Shown here one piece after another: positions 9,806 through 18,354 of a DNA stretch of 34,708 nucleotides. This stretch comes from Actinomycetota bacterium (GTDB taxonomy: Bacteria > Actinomycetota > Acidimicrobiia > IMCC26256 > BP-133). Location: assembly GCA_030838785.1 (NCBI GenBank), contig JAUZEY010000109.1, positions 1 to 34,708 of the forward strand, given 5' to 3'. The position numbers and the translations under genes are program-made. The notes beneath the pieces were generated by a model. It had not been told where the DNA came from. It ran no database searches and saw only the letters and a list, made by a program, of their open reading frames with translations. The number at the start of each line of letters is the position of its first letter. Positions within the stretch are counted from its first letter, which is position 1.

Positions 9806-10375
9806 TTAGCGGGCCAGGCCGTGATACTCCGGATTGGGCATCATGCCCGTGGCCATAGCCAAGCGGTTGGTGAAGTTGTACATCGCCGCCACTTCGATGA
9901 CATCCCAAATGTCCTCGTCCGAGAAGCCCTCGGCCCGTAGGGCCTCGATGTCGGCCTCCTCACAGGCGCCAGGGTCCTTCGTCACCTTGACGGCGTAGTC
10001 GAGCATCGCCCGTTCGCGGGTGGAGAGGTCGGCCCGCCGGTAGTCGAGGGTGATCCGGTCGGCCGCGACCTTGTCGTCGGAGGCCTCCCGGAGGGCCGCG
10101 CCGTGGGCCACGAGGCAGTAGAGGCAGCCGTTGGCCATCGACACGGCGACCGAGATCATCTCCCGCTCCCGGGCGGAGAGGCCCTCGGTCCCTTCCATCA
10201 CGGTCTTGAAGTGGGCGAACCAGGCCCGGAACCGCTCCGGCCGCCAGGCGTAGGTGCGGAACACGTTGGGCACGAAGCCGACCACCTCGGCGGCCTTGGC
10301 AAAGAGCTTCCGCTCCGGCTCATCGAGCTCGTCGTCGGTCAGGACGGGAAACCAGCTGATGCGCTCGTCGGGCAT
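9806..10375 (-). CDS. Carboxymuconolactone decarboxylase/AhpD-like peroxidase-related protein
   Basis: [15 protein letters not shown] (CxxC-x3-H AhpD-type motif) in an all-alpha context. Confidence 0.88.
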   Translation of the reverse strand: MPDERISWFPVLTDDELDEPERKLFAKAAEVVGFVPNVFRTYAWRPERFRAWFAHFKTVMEGTEGLSAREREMISVAVSMANGCLYCLVAHGAALREASDDKVAADRITLDYRRADLSTRERAMLDYAVKVTKDPGACEEADIEALRAEGFSDEDIWDVIEVAAMYNFTNRLAMATGMMPNPEYHGLAR

Positions 10376-10422
10376 GGGTCGTACGCTACCCGTCCGGCCT
10401 GCACCGACCAGAGGGGGAAGCG

Positions 10423-11322
10423 ATGAACCGCACCGACGTGGAGTTCAACGCCGAGGGGACGACGTTGCGAGGGTGGCTGTACCGGCCGGCGGGGGACGGG
10501 CCGGTGCCAGGGGTCGTGATGGCCCACGGTTTCTCGGCGGTGAAGGAGATGTACCTCGATTCCTTCGCCGAGGTGTTCGCCGGGGCGGGCCTGGCCGCCC
10601 TCGTCTTCGACAACAGGAACTTCGGGGCCAGCGACGGTGATCCCCGTTACGAGATCGACCCCTGGGCCCAGGTCCGGGACTACCGCCACGCCATCACCTA
10701 CCTGCAGACGCTGCCGGGGATCGACCGCGACCGCATCGGGGTCTGGGGCTCGAGCTACAGCGGTGGGCACGCGCTCGTGCTGGGCGCCATCGACAAGCGG
10801 ATCAAGGCGGTCGTGTCCCAGGTGCCGCTCATCAACGGGTTCAGGAATGTGCAGCGCCTGGTGCGGAGCGACTTCCTCCCCGGTCTGCGGGCCACGCTCG
10901 ACGCCGACCGGGAGGCCCGCTTCGCCGGCAAGGAGCCGGGCATGATCCCCGTCGTCGCCGAGGACCCGCTGGCGCCCTCGGCCCTCCCCACGCCCGACTC
11001 GTGGCAGTGGTTCACCGAGACGGGGAGCACCCGGGCACCGTCGTGGCGCAACGAGGTCACGCTCCGGACGCTGGAGATGCTCATGGAATACGACCCGAGC
11101 TCGTACATCGACCGGGTCAGCCCGACACCGCTTCTGATGGTGGTGGCGGCCGGCGACGTCCTCACCCCGTCCGACCTGGCTTTCGAGGCCTACGGGCAGG
11201 CCCGCGAGCCGAAGAAGCTGGTCGTGCTCCCCGGTGGTCACTTCGGCGCCTACACCGGCCCCGACTTCGACCTGTCCTCGGGCGCGGCCCGCGACTGGCT
11301 GGTGCAGCACCTGAACGGTTGA
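10423..11322 (+). CDS. Alpha/beta hydrolase
   Basis: [11 protein letters not shown] oxyanion region, [10 protein letters not shown] nucleophile elbow, terminal GGHFGAY histidine. Confidence 0.9.
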   Translation: MNRTDVEFNAEGTTLRGWLYRPAGDGPVPGVVMAHGFSAVKEMYLDSFAEVFAGAGLAALVFDNRNFGASDGDPRYEIDPWAQVRDYRHAITYLQTLPGIDRDRIGVWGSSYSGGHALVLGAIDKRIKAVVSQVPLINGFRNVQRLVRSDFLPGLRATLDADREARFAGKEPGMIPVVAEDPLAPSALPTPDSWQWFTETGSTRAPSWRNEVTLRTLEMLMEYDPSSYIDRVSPTPLLMVVAAGDVLTPSDLAFEAYGQAREPKKLVVLPGGHFGAYTGPDFDLSSGAARDWLVQHLNG

Positions 11323-11328
11323 CCGTCC

Positions 11329-11362
11329 TTCCGCCGGCGGCGCTCGAGCGCCGCCGGCGGAA
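11329..11362. terminator. 34-bp perfect palindrome downstream of the alpha/beta hydrolase (possible terminator or structured element)
   Basis: TTCCGCCGGCGGCGCTCGAGCGCCGCCGGCGGAA equals its own reverse complement and starts 6 bp after the hydrolase stop. Confidence 0.55.
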
Positions 11363-11370
11363 AGGGCCTC

Positions 11371-11534
11371 GACGACGACGTGGCCCGGGTTGTCCGGGAG
11401 GACCGTCGCCGCATGGTCAAGGCCACGGCCAAGGGCCGGTCGGAGGACTTCCACGAGTGGCGCAAATCGCCGAGCCGGTGCTGTCGCCCGAGACGCAACA
11501 GCGCCTCGGGCGGCTGTGGAAGGCCGTCGCCTGA
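11371..11534 (+). pseudogene. Possible remnant of a CHAD-domain protein
   Basis: Frame of 11380 gives DDDVARVVREDRRRMVKATAKGRSEDFHEWRK, resembling the conserved CHAD 'HEWRK' helix. The frame then becomes implausible, while another frame gives IAEPVLSPETQQRLGRLWKAVA* ending at 11534. Confidence 0.35.
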
Positions 11535-11586
11535 CCCGATTTCCCGTTGCCCTGTCGGGGGTTCGGAGGCCTCACCGGGCCACTTT

Positions 11587-11716
11587 CCTTGTCCCACAAG
11601 GGTCCTGAAGCGGTATCCACGGAACTTTTCGGAGTTTTTGTGCCGGCGACCTTCAGCGCCGAGAAGCCTTGTCCCATAAGGGTTTTGGGCTGCAGCAGGG
11701 GCAACTTTCCTTGTCC
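11587..11716. repeat. Repeated CCTTGTCCCA(C/T)AAGGGT motif (two near-identical copies plus one partial) upstream of HU
   Basis: CCTTGTCCCACAAGGGT at 11587-11603, CCTTGTCCCATAAGGGT at 11667-11683, and a half-copy CTTTCCTTGTCC at 11705-11716. Each full copy holds a CCTTGT/AYAAGG dyad. Confidence 0.6.
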
Positions 11717-11797
11717 TGCCTCGAAATGGTGCTTGACGAACTTGCGTTTGTGGGTTCTCATTCCGAGTTGAAGCAGCCGTTAACTCTGGAGGTCGTG

Positions 11798-12271
11798 GTG
11801 AACAAGACCCAACTGGTGGACCAGATCTCAGGTGATACCGCCATGGGTAAGCCGGAAGTCGAGAAGATCATCAAGGCGTTCATCAACACCGTGCAGCAGT
11901 CGGTGAAGAAGGGCGAGAAGGTCTCCCTCCCCGGTTTCGGCGGCTGGAGCCAGACACAGCGGAAGGCTCGCACCGCCCGGAACCCCCGCACCGGTGCCGC
12001 GGTCAAGGTCCCGGCCGGCAAGGGCGTGAAGTTCACCGTGGGCGCCACGTTCAAGGACATCGTGGCGGCCAAGCGGGGCACGGCGGCGGCGAAGACGGCC
12101 GCCAAGGCCCCGGCCAAGAAGGCGGCCCCCGCCCGGGCCACGAAGGCCCCGGCGAAGGCCGCTCCGGCCAAGGCCGCCAAGGCTCCGGCGAAGGCCGCTC
12201 CGGCCAAGAAGGCCACGGCTCCGGCGAAGGCTCCGGCCAAGAAGGCCACGGCGAAGGCCACCAAGCGCTGA
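11798..12271 (+). CDS. hupB: HU-family DNA-binding protein with Lys/Ala/Pro-rich C-terminal tail (HupB-type)
   Basis: GTG at 11798 with GGAGG RBS at 11788-11792. NKTQLVDQISG...GFGGWSQTQRKARTARNPRTGAAVKVPAGKGVKFTVG is canonical HU. Tail consists of KAPAKKAAPA-type repeats. Confidence 0.93.
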   Translation: MNKTQLVDQISGDTAMGKPEVEKIIKAFINTVQQSVKKGEKVSLPGFGGWSQTQRKARTARNPRTGAAVKVPAGKGVKFTVGATFKDIVAAKRGTAAAKTAAKAPAKKAAPARATKAPAKAAPAKAAKAPAKAAPAKKATAPAKAPAKKATAKATKR

Positions 12272-12313
12272 GCTGTCAGTTCGCAGTTCTGGCGCCTGAC
12301 CGGCGCTTTTAGG

Positions 12314-12344
12314 AGCGGCGCCCCGTATGGGGCGCCGCTTTCTT
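12314..12344 (+). terminator. Rho-independent terminator after HU
   Basis: AGCGGCGCCCC-GTAT-GGGGCGCCGCT (11-bp perfect stem, 4-nt loop) followed by TTCTT. Confidence 0.85.
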
Positions 12345-12351
12345 CGTGCTG

Positions 12352-13143
12352 CTAGAGGCGATCGATGCGCTTGAAGGCTTCGCCGATCGGCAGACCGGCC
12401 ACCGCCCCGGCCTCGGCCGCCCGCTGCCGGATACGGGTCTCGAAACCCTCCTCTTCCGCGGTCCGGTCGGCGTCGATGCCCATGGTGCTCACCCATTGGC
12501 TCCGGTGGGCGAGGAGCGCGGCGAGCTTGGTGTCGAGGAACCCCTCGATGCCTTCGACGTGGTCCACCTCGTCCGCCTCCCAGAGCAGGAGGCACGCCGG
12601 CCGGTGCGGGTCGAGACCCTGCTCGGGATAGAAGTGCGGGTCGCGGGCGGCCACGATGCCTTCCACGGCCAGGAATCCGGCGTGGCGGTGGTCGGGATGG
12701 AGGCGGTAGCGCTTCCAGGGATCGTGGCCGAGCACGACGTCGGGCCGGATCTCCCGGATCACCCGGCACACCTCGGCCCGCTCCGACAGGCCGCTCGTGA
12801 GCTCGCCGTCGACGTGGTCGAGGAAGACGACGCTTCCGGCCCCGAGCGCGGCGGCCGCCGCCCGCTGCTCCTCCCGGCGGAGGGCGACGAGTTCGGCGCG
12901 GTCCGCCGTCGGGTCCCACGACCCCTTGGAGCCGTCGGTGAGGACGAGCTCGGTGACGACGCAGCCGGCCGCCGCCCACTTGGCCAGCGTGCCGCCGCAG
13001 CCGAAGTCGGTGTCGTCGGGGTGGGCCCCGATCGCCAGGGCCCGGCCCGGAACCGGCAGGTCGACGCCCACGGCGCCGCTCGGGGCGGGAGCGAGGTAGC
13101 TGGCCACGGGCCGTCCGATGTCCTCCTGGTCGGAGGCCGTCAT
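12352..13143 (-). CDS. PIG-L/LmbE family deacetylase
   Basis: AIGAHPDDTDFGCGGTLAKW zinc motif, LHPDHRHAG motif. ATG overlaps the upstream stop (ATGA). Confidence 0.93.
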   Translation of the reverse strand: MTASDQEDIGRPVASYLAPAPSGAVGVDLPVPGRALAIGAHPDDTDFGCGGTLAKWAAAGCVVTELVLTDGSKGSWDPTADRAELVALRREEQRAAAAALGAGSVVFLDHVDGELTSGLSERAEVCRVIREIRPDVVLGHDPWKRYRLHPDHRHAGFLAVEGIVAARDPHFYPEQGLDPHRPACLLLWEADEVDHVEGIEGFLDTKLAALLAHRSQWVSTMGIDADRTAEEEGFETRIRQRAAEAGAVAGLPIGEAFKRIDRL

Positions 13144-13781
13144 GCGCCGAGCGGGGTCCGGAGCCGCCCGCCATCGCCCCTCGGGAGGGAGAGGCCCACG
13201 AGGTCCTCCGGGGCGTCGACGTCACGGCCCAGCCGGCTGTCGCGTCGCACCCGGAAGGCCAGGCCGGCGGCCCGGGCGGCGGCGGCGTGGCGGCGGAACG
13301 ATCCGGGCCCGTAGGCGAAAACGAACCCCGTAGCGCCGGTCGGAAGCGAGAGCACCGGGGTACCGTCGTCGCGGTGGCAGGGGACGGCCATCGCCACCGG
13401 TCGCCGGCCGTCGGCCGCCATCGGAGCCAGGCTCGTGGCCAGGGGGAGGTCGGCGTGGGCCACCACCACGCGGCCGAAGCCCGCGGCCCCGGCCCAGCCC
13501 AGGCCGGCGGCGGCGGCCAGGTCGAGCGTCCCCGGATCGTCGAGCACGGTCAGCCCGAGGGCCGCCGCCCAGCGCCGCACCTCGCGGGCGTTCGACACCA
13601 CGGCCACCGGCATCGCCCCCGCCGCGGCGACGACGTTCTCGGCCATGACCCGCAACAGGTCGGCCCGCCGGGCCGGGTCGAGGCGGGAGCCGAGGCGGGA
13701 CTTGCCGGCCTCGAAGCCCCGGATCGGGATGACGACGGCGGCGGCAGCGGTCATCCCGACCCCCCGCACCCCCGGAGTCAT
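13140..13781 (-). CDS. cofC/fbiD: 2-phospho-L-lactate (or PEP) guanylyltransferase, coenzyme F420 biosynthesis
   Basis: VIPIRGFEAGKSRLGSRLDPARRADLLRVMAENVV and VVVAHADLPL motifs. ATGA overlaps at both ends; 13754 is an alternative start. Confidence 0.88.
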   Translation of the reverse strand: MTPGVRGVGMTAAAAVVIPIRGFEAGKSRLGSRLDPARRADLLRVMAENVVAAAGAMPVAVVSNAREVRRWAAALGLTVLDDPGTLDLAAAAGLGWAGAAGFGRVVVAHADLPLATSLAPMAADGRRPVAMAVPCHRDDGTPVLSLPTGATGFVFAYGPGSFRRHAAAARAAGLAFRVRRDSRLGRDVDAPEDLVGLSLPRGDGGRLRTPLGA

Positions 13782-14080
13782 TCGACGATCTCGAACATGC
13801 GGATGACCGGCTCGAGCTGCAGGAACGGCAGGATCCGGACCATCGACTCCGCCACTTCCCGGGACTCGATGGCGGCGGTGAGCTCGCCGTGCGACTTCCA
13901 CCGGGAGAGGGCGGCGGCGTCGATCAGGCCGCCGGCGTTGCGATCGACCCCGAGGAGCAGTTCCATGGATCTGCACCCCGGCATCGACTCGAAGACGGGG
14001 GCGATGTCCTCTCCGAAGATCCGTCGGACCTCGGCCAGGTCGTTCGGATCGATGGCCGACGAGAAGAACCTGACGAACAC
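13778..14080 (-). CDS. Small (100 aa) ABM-like dimeric alpha/beta-barrel protein
   Basis: GTG start with upstream GGGGAGGAC RBS. FVRFFSSAID...PGCRSMELLLGVDRNAGGLIDAAALSRWKSHGELTAAIESREV resembles antibiotic-biosynthesis-monooxygenase-like folds. Translationally coupled to cofC. Confidence 0.7.
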   Translation of the reverse strand: MFVRFFSSAIDPNDLAEVRRIFGEDIAPVFESMPGCRSMELLLGVDRNAGGLIDAAALSRWKSHGELTAAIESREVAESMVRILPFLQLEPVIRMFEIVE

Positions 14081-14100
14081 CGCCTCGTCCTCCCCGCGGC

Positions 14101-14964
14101 CTAGGCGTGCCAGGCCGATTTGGCGAACATGCCGGCCAGGTCAGGGTTGGCGTGGAGGCGCATCTGCCGGCGGTCGAGCTCGGCGGCGTGCCGCTCGCCG
14201 GTGCCGGGGTAGCGGAGCGTCACCACGATGCGGTCCTGCGTCACCTCGAGCAGGTTGTAGGACGGGCGCACGTAGCCCCGGAGGCGGTGCGACGAAACCG
14301 TCCCCGAGTTCACCACCAGCAGGTCGTTGAGGAGCCACACGAACGGCACGTGTTTGTGGCCCGAGAGCACGATGTCGACGCCGGCCTCGCCGAGCAGAGA
14401 AAGGACGTCGCCCGAGTCCCAGACCGTGTTGCGCTCCCGGCCCGTCCCCGGCACCGGCACGAGGTGATGGTGGAGGGCGAAGATCCGGAGCGACGCCGGA
14501 GCCGAGAACTGCTGGCGGATCCAGGAGTAGCGCTCGCGCCCGATCTCGCCCTCGGCGAGGTCGGGTTTGGTGGAGTCCATGGCCACCAGCGTGACCCCTT
14601 CCCCCGGATCCTCCTCGCCCGCCGCGAGCCGACCGGTCAGGTGGAGGACGCGGTCGCCCTTCCCCGGCACGTCGCCGGGCCCGAAGCTGTCCGTGAAGTG
14701 GAGGTAGCCCACGTTCTTGGCGTCGTGGTTGCCCGGGATGACCACGGTGGTCAGCTCCGCTTCGAGCAGCGGGGCGAGTTGGGCCTGGGCGTCGCGGAAC
14801 TCGTGGGCGTAGCCGTCGGTGGTGAGGTCCCCGCCGATGAGCACCAGGTCCGGCGCGACGGCCCGCACCTCCTCCACGGCGTGATGCAGCAGCTGCGGGT
14901 CGAAGAACGGCGACCCGCAGTGGATGTCGGACAGCTGGGCGATCAGGAAGGAATCCCGGGACAT
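14101..14964 (-). CDS. Metallophosphoesterase (calcineurin-like)
   Basis: QLSDIHCG, GGDLTTDG, PGNHD, ALHHH, SGHKH motifs. ATG on minus at 14962-14964. Confidence 0.93.
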   Translation of the reverse strand: MSRDSFLIAQLSDIHCGSPFFDPQLLHHAVEEVRAVAPDLVLIGGDLTTDGYAHEFRDAQAQLAPLLEAELTTVVIPGNHDAKNVGYLHFTDSFGPGDVPGKGDRVLHLTGRLAAGEEDPGEGVTLVAMDSTKPDLAEGEIGRERYSWIRQQFSAPASLRIFALHHHLVPVPGTGRERNTVWDSGDVLSLLGEAGVDIVLSGHKHVPFVWLLNDLLVVNSGTVSSHRLRGYVRPSYNLLEVTQDRIVVTLRYPGTGERHAAELDRRQMRLHANPDLAGMFAKSAWHA

Positions 14965-14987
14965 GGGCCCGCCTATCCTACCGGCCT

Positions 14988-15749
14988 GTGGAACCGCTCT
15001 ACCGACTGGCGGAAGTGCTGCTCCGCCCCCCCGTCCGCCGGGGTCTGCGGTGGCGGGTCGAGGGCCTGGAGCGGATCCCGGCCGACGGCCCGGTCCTGCT
15101 GGCCTCCAACCACCTGTCCTACTTCGACCCCCTCGCCATCGCCAACCTGACCGATCTGGCCGGGCGCCGGGTGCGCTTCCTGGCCAAAGCCGAGCTGTTC
15201 CGGAACCGGGCCCTGGGCGCGGCGCTGCGGAGCATGGGGCAGATCCCCGTCGTTCGGGGAACGGGCGACGCCGCCGCGCTCGACGCCGCGGCGGCGGCGC
15301 TGGCGGCCGGGCGCTGCGTCCACGTCTTCCCGGAGGGCACCATCTCTGACGACCTCGACCCCATGGCGGGCAAGACGGGCCTCGCCCGTCTCGCCCGGGC
15401 GGCCGGGGTCGACGTCGTGCCGGTCGGGCTGTGGGGTACACAGCGGGTGATCCCTCCCAAGGGCAGAAAGGCCCGACGCTTCCGCACCCCCGTCGTCATG
15501 GTGGTGGGGGAGACCGTCCCCGTCGGGCCGGGTGCCAACCCCCGCGAGACGACCGACCGCATCATGGCCGCGGTCTGCGCCGCCGTCGCCCGGGCCCGTC
15601 GGCTCTACCCGCCGCCCGAGGACAGCGAGCGGGATGCCTGGTGGGTCCGTCCCCCGGAGAGCGCCCGGCTCCGCAGCTGCCGGGGCCGGGTCGCGCAGGC
15701 GGAGCTCGACGCCCAGTTCGAAGCCAGGGCCGAAGAGGGTCGGAGCTGA
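14988..15749 (+). CDS. plsC: 1-acyl-sn-glycerol-3-phosphate acyltransferase (PlsC family)
   Basis: SNHLSYFDPL (NHx4D) and FPEGTIS motifs. Confidence 0.92.
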   Translation: MEPLYRLAEVLLRPPVRRGLRWRVEGLERIPADGPVLLASNHLSYFDPLAIANLTDLAGRRVRFLAKAELFRNRALGAALRSMGQIPVVRGTGDAAALDAAAAALAAGRCVHVFPEGTISDDLDPMAGKTGLARLARAAGVDVVPVGLWGTQRVIPPKGRKARRFRTPVVMVVGETVPVGPGANPRETTDRIMAAVCAAVARARRLYPPPEDSERDAWWVRPPESARLRSCRGRVAQAELDAQFEARAEEGRS

Positions 15750-16765
15750 TGCGGCTGGCGGTCATCGGGGCCGGCTCGTGGGGAACCACGGTCGCCGCCC
15801 TCGGGGTCCGCAACGCCGAGCACGTGTCGCTGTGGGCCCGGCGGCCGGAGCTGGCCGAGCGGATCGCCGCCACCGGGGAGAACTCCGACTACCTACCGGG
15901 GCGGCCTCTCGGAGCGGTAGCCGCCACCGGCCGGCTCGACGAGGCGCTCGACGGCGCCGACGTGGTCGCCCTCGCCGTCCCGTCCCACGGCTTCCGCACC
16001 GTGCTCACCGAGGCGGCGCCGTTCGTCCCGCCCGACGCCGTGTTGCTGAGCCTGGCCAAAGGGCTCGAGCAGGGTTCGCTGAAGCGGATGACGGAGGTGG
16101 CAGCCGAACTCCTGCCCGGGCACGCCGGCGGCCGTATCGGCGTCCTCACCGGCCCCAACATCGCCACCGAAGTGGCGGCCGGCCTGCCCACCGCGTCGGT
16201 CGTGGCGCTGGAGGACCCGGAGGCGGCCGCCGCCGCCCAGCGCCTGTTCATGACCGACACGTTCCGCGTCTACACCAACCCCGACGTCGTCGGCTGCGAG
16301 ATCGCCGGCGTCGTGAAGAACGTGGTGGCGCTGGCGGCCGGGATCGCCCAGGGCCTCGGTGTCGGCGACAACGCCCGGGCGGCGCTCATCACCCGCGGCC
16401 TGGCCGAACTCACCCGGTTCGGGCTCGCCCTGGGCGGCAACCCGCTGAGCTTCCTCGGGCTGGCCGGCATCGGCGACATCGTCGTGACCTGCACCAGCCC
16501 CCGCAGCCGCAACCGGTCGGTGGGCGAGGCCCTGGGCCGGGGCCGGCCGCTGGCCGACGTGCTGGGGGAGATGACCATGGTGGCCGAGGGGGTCCGCAGC
16601 ACCGCCGCCGTCCTCGACCGGGCCGCCGCCGCCGCCGTGGAGATGCCGATCGCCGAGCAGGTGCAGGCCGTCCTCGACGGGGCCCGCACCCCGGCCGCGG
16701 CCGTCTCGTCCCTCATGCTGCGGGAGGCGAAGTCGGAGCTCGAGGGCATCCGCATCGTCGGGTGA
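15749..16765 (+). CDS. gpsA: Glycerol-3-phosphate dehydrogenase [NAD(P)+]
   Basis: VIGAGSWGTTVA dinucleotide motif, GPNIATEVA, KNVVALAAGI, GIGDIVVTCTSPRSRN. Start overlaps the plsC stop (TGATG). Confidence 0.96.
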   Translation: MRLAVIGAGSWGTTVAALGVRNAEHVSLWARRPELAERIAATGENSDYLPGRPLGAVAATGRLDEALDGADVVALAVPSHGFRTVLTEAAPFVPPDAVLLSLAKGLEQGSLKRMTEVAAELLPGHAGGRIGVLTGPNIATEVAAGLPTASVVALEDPEAAAAAQRLFMTDTFRVYTNPDVVGCEIAGVVKNVVALAAGIAQGLGVGDNARAALITRGLAELTRFGLALGGNPLSFLGLAGIGDIVVTCTSPRSRNRSVGEALGRGRPLADVLGEMTMVAEGVRSTAAVLDRAAAAAVEMPIAEQVQAVLDGARTPAAAVSSLMLREAKSELEGIRIVG

Positions 16766-16786
16766 GCGGCCGGGCATGATCTGACC

Positions 16787-17842
16787 ATGGGTCGTCACCG
16801 TCGCATCCGGGCTGTCAGCGGGATGACCGCCGTCGCCCTCCTCACCGCGCTGCTGCTCCCGGCGTCGCCGGCGTCGGCCGAGAGCCCGATCCACCCGGAG
16901 AACCGCCCGAGCGGCCTGGCGGGGGAAACAAACGGGCAGGTGCGGCCCGAGGCGCTCGTCGGCGTGGAAAGCAATTGTCAGGCGGCGCGGGCGGCCGGCT
17001 CCAGCCTGGCTCTCCTGCTGGCCGCGGCCCGGGCCGACGGCGTGCCGCTACGCCCCGGCGACTGCTACCGGCCGGCCAACCAGCAGTCGGCAGCCAAGTC
17101 GAACGCCTGCGGCAAGGGCAACTGCGCCTGCGCCGCCGGGACGGGGACGTCGATGCACGGCTGGGGCGAAGCGGTCGACTTCCGCGACGCCGGTGGGAGC
17201 CTCACGTTCACGGCGTCCGGCTACCGGTGGCTGAAGGACAACGGTGCCCGCTTCGGGTGGAACCACGCCCGGTGGTCCGAACCGGGCGGGAGCGCCTGCC
17301 CCGAGGCCTGGCACTGGGAGTGGGTCGGCGACGGCGGCCGCATGCAGCTCGACACCATCCGGGCCGACGTCGTGGGGATCGTGGCCTGCCGCTCCGGCGG
17401 GTACTGGGGCCTCACCGGTCTCGGCGGCGTGGCGGCCCGGGGCGGAGCGCCGGATGCCGGGTCGACCGGCGCCCCCCTCGCCTGGCTGGTGAAGGGCGGG
17501 GCGGCGACGCCGTCGGGTCGGGGTTACTGGCTGGTGGCGTCGGACGGGGGAATCTTCTCGTTCGGGGATGCGGCGTTCTTCGGGTCGCGGGGCGGATCGT
17601 CGACCGGCGACCGGTTCGTGGCCATGTCCGCCAGCCCGACCGGGCGGGGCTACTGGCTGGCCTCCTCCGATGGCGCCGTGTTCCCCTTCGGCGAAGCCGC
17701 CCCGGCTGGGGCACTGACCGCGAAGCCCAACCTGCCCATCGTCGGCCTGGCGGCCACCCAGTCCGGCAAGGGTTACTGGTTGACCGCTGCGGACGGGACT
17801 GTGTTCTCCTTCGGGGACGCCGTCGTCGCCGGCTCCGCCTAG
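16787..17842 (+). CDS. Secreted M15-type (VanY-like) D-Ala-D-Ala carboxypeptidase domain with C-terminal GYW repeats
   Basis: Signal peptide; SMHGWGEAVDF and EAWHWEW metal/catalytic motifs; C-terminal repeats GRGYWLVASDGGIFSFGDAAFFGS / GRGYWLASSDGAVFPFGEA / GKGYWLTAADGTVFSFGDAVVAGS. Confidence 0.88.
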   Translation: MGRHRRIRAVSGMTAVALLTALLLPASPASAESPIHPENRPSGLAGETNGQVRPEALVGVESNCQAARAAGSSLALLLAAARADGVPLRPGDCYRPANQQSAAKSNACGKGNCACAAGTGTSMHGWGEAVDFRDAGGSLTFTASGYRWLKDNGARFGWNHARWSEPGGSACPEAWHWEWVGDGGRMQLDTIRADVVGIVACRSGGYWGLTGLGGVAARGGAPDAGSTGAPLAWLVKGGAATPSGRGYWLVASDGGIFSFGDAAFFGSRGGSSTGDRFVAMSASPTGRGYWLASSDGAVFPFGEAAPAGALTAKPNLPIVGLAATQSGKGYWLTAADGTVFSFGDAVVAGSA

Positions 17843-17851
17843 CGGGTCGGG

Positions 17852-18310
17852 GTGCTGGTCGAGGACGTGGAGGCGGAGGCGACCCACGACCTCCGGTGGC
17901 GGATCCTGCGGAACCGCCGGGCCGGAGCACCGGTCGTCTTCCCTGAAGACTCCCGGGCCGGCGCCTTCCATATCGCCGTGCGGGACGTCGACGAGACAGG
18001 CACCGGTTCCGGGGCGATCCTGGCCGTGGCCAGCTTCATCCCCGAGGAGATCACTTACCGACCGGGGCGGACGGCCGTGCATCTCCGCGGCATGGCCGTC
18101 GACGGGCCGTCCCAGCAGCACGGCCTCGGGCGGCTCCTCGTCACCACCGTGCTCGAGCGCCTGCGCCGCGACGGCGTGGCGGTGCTGTGGTGCAACGCCC
18201 GCGACAGCGCTATCGGTTTCTACAGCCGACTGGGCTTCGAGGTCGTCGGCGACGGCTTCGTCCTGCCGGAGAGTGGGGTCGCCCACCATGTGATGCTCCG
18301 CGACCTCTGA
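17852..18310 (+). CDS. GNAT family N-acetyltransferase
   Basis: QQHGLGRLLVTTVLERLRRDGVAVLWCNARDSAIGFYSRLGFEVVGDGF (GNAT acetyl-CoA site and terminal motif). GTG start. Confidence 0.9.
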   Translation: MLVEDVEAEATHDLRWRILRNRRAGAPVVFPEDSRAGAFHIAVRDVDETGTGSGAILAVASFIPEEITYRPGRTAVHLRGMAVDGPSQQHGLGRLLVTTVLERLRRDGVAVLWCNARDSAIGFYSRLGFEVVGDGFVLPESGVAHHVMLRDL

Positions 18311-18354
18311 CGGACGGGCGACCTCTGACGGAAGGTCGATCTCTGACCGAACGG
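18301..18354 (+). repeat. Three tandem 18-bp repeats
   Basis: CGACCTCTGACGGACGGG / CGACCTCTGACGGAAGGT / CGATCTCTGACCGAACGG, starting inside the last codons of the GNAT gene and extending into the intergenic region. Confidence 0.85.

Noticed and set aside
11587-11716. CRISPR-like array
   Set aside because: Only two full copies plus a half copy, unequal spacing (80 and 42 bp) and no cas genes; better explained as regulatory repeats.
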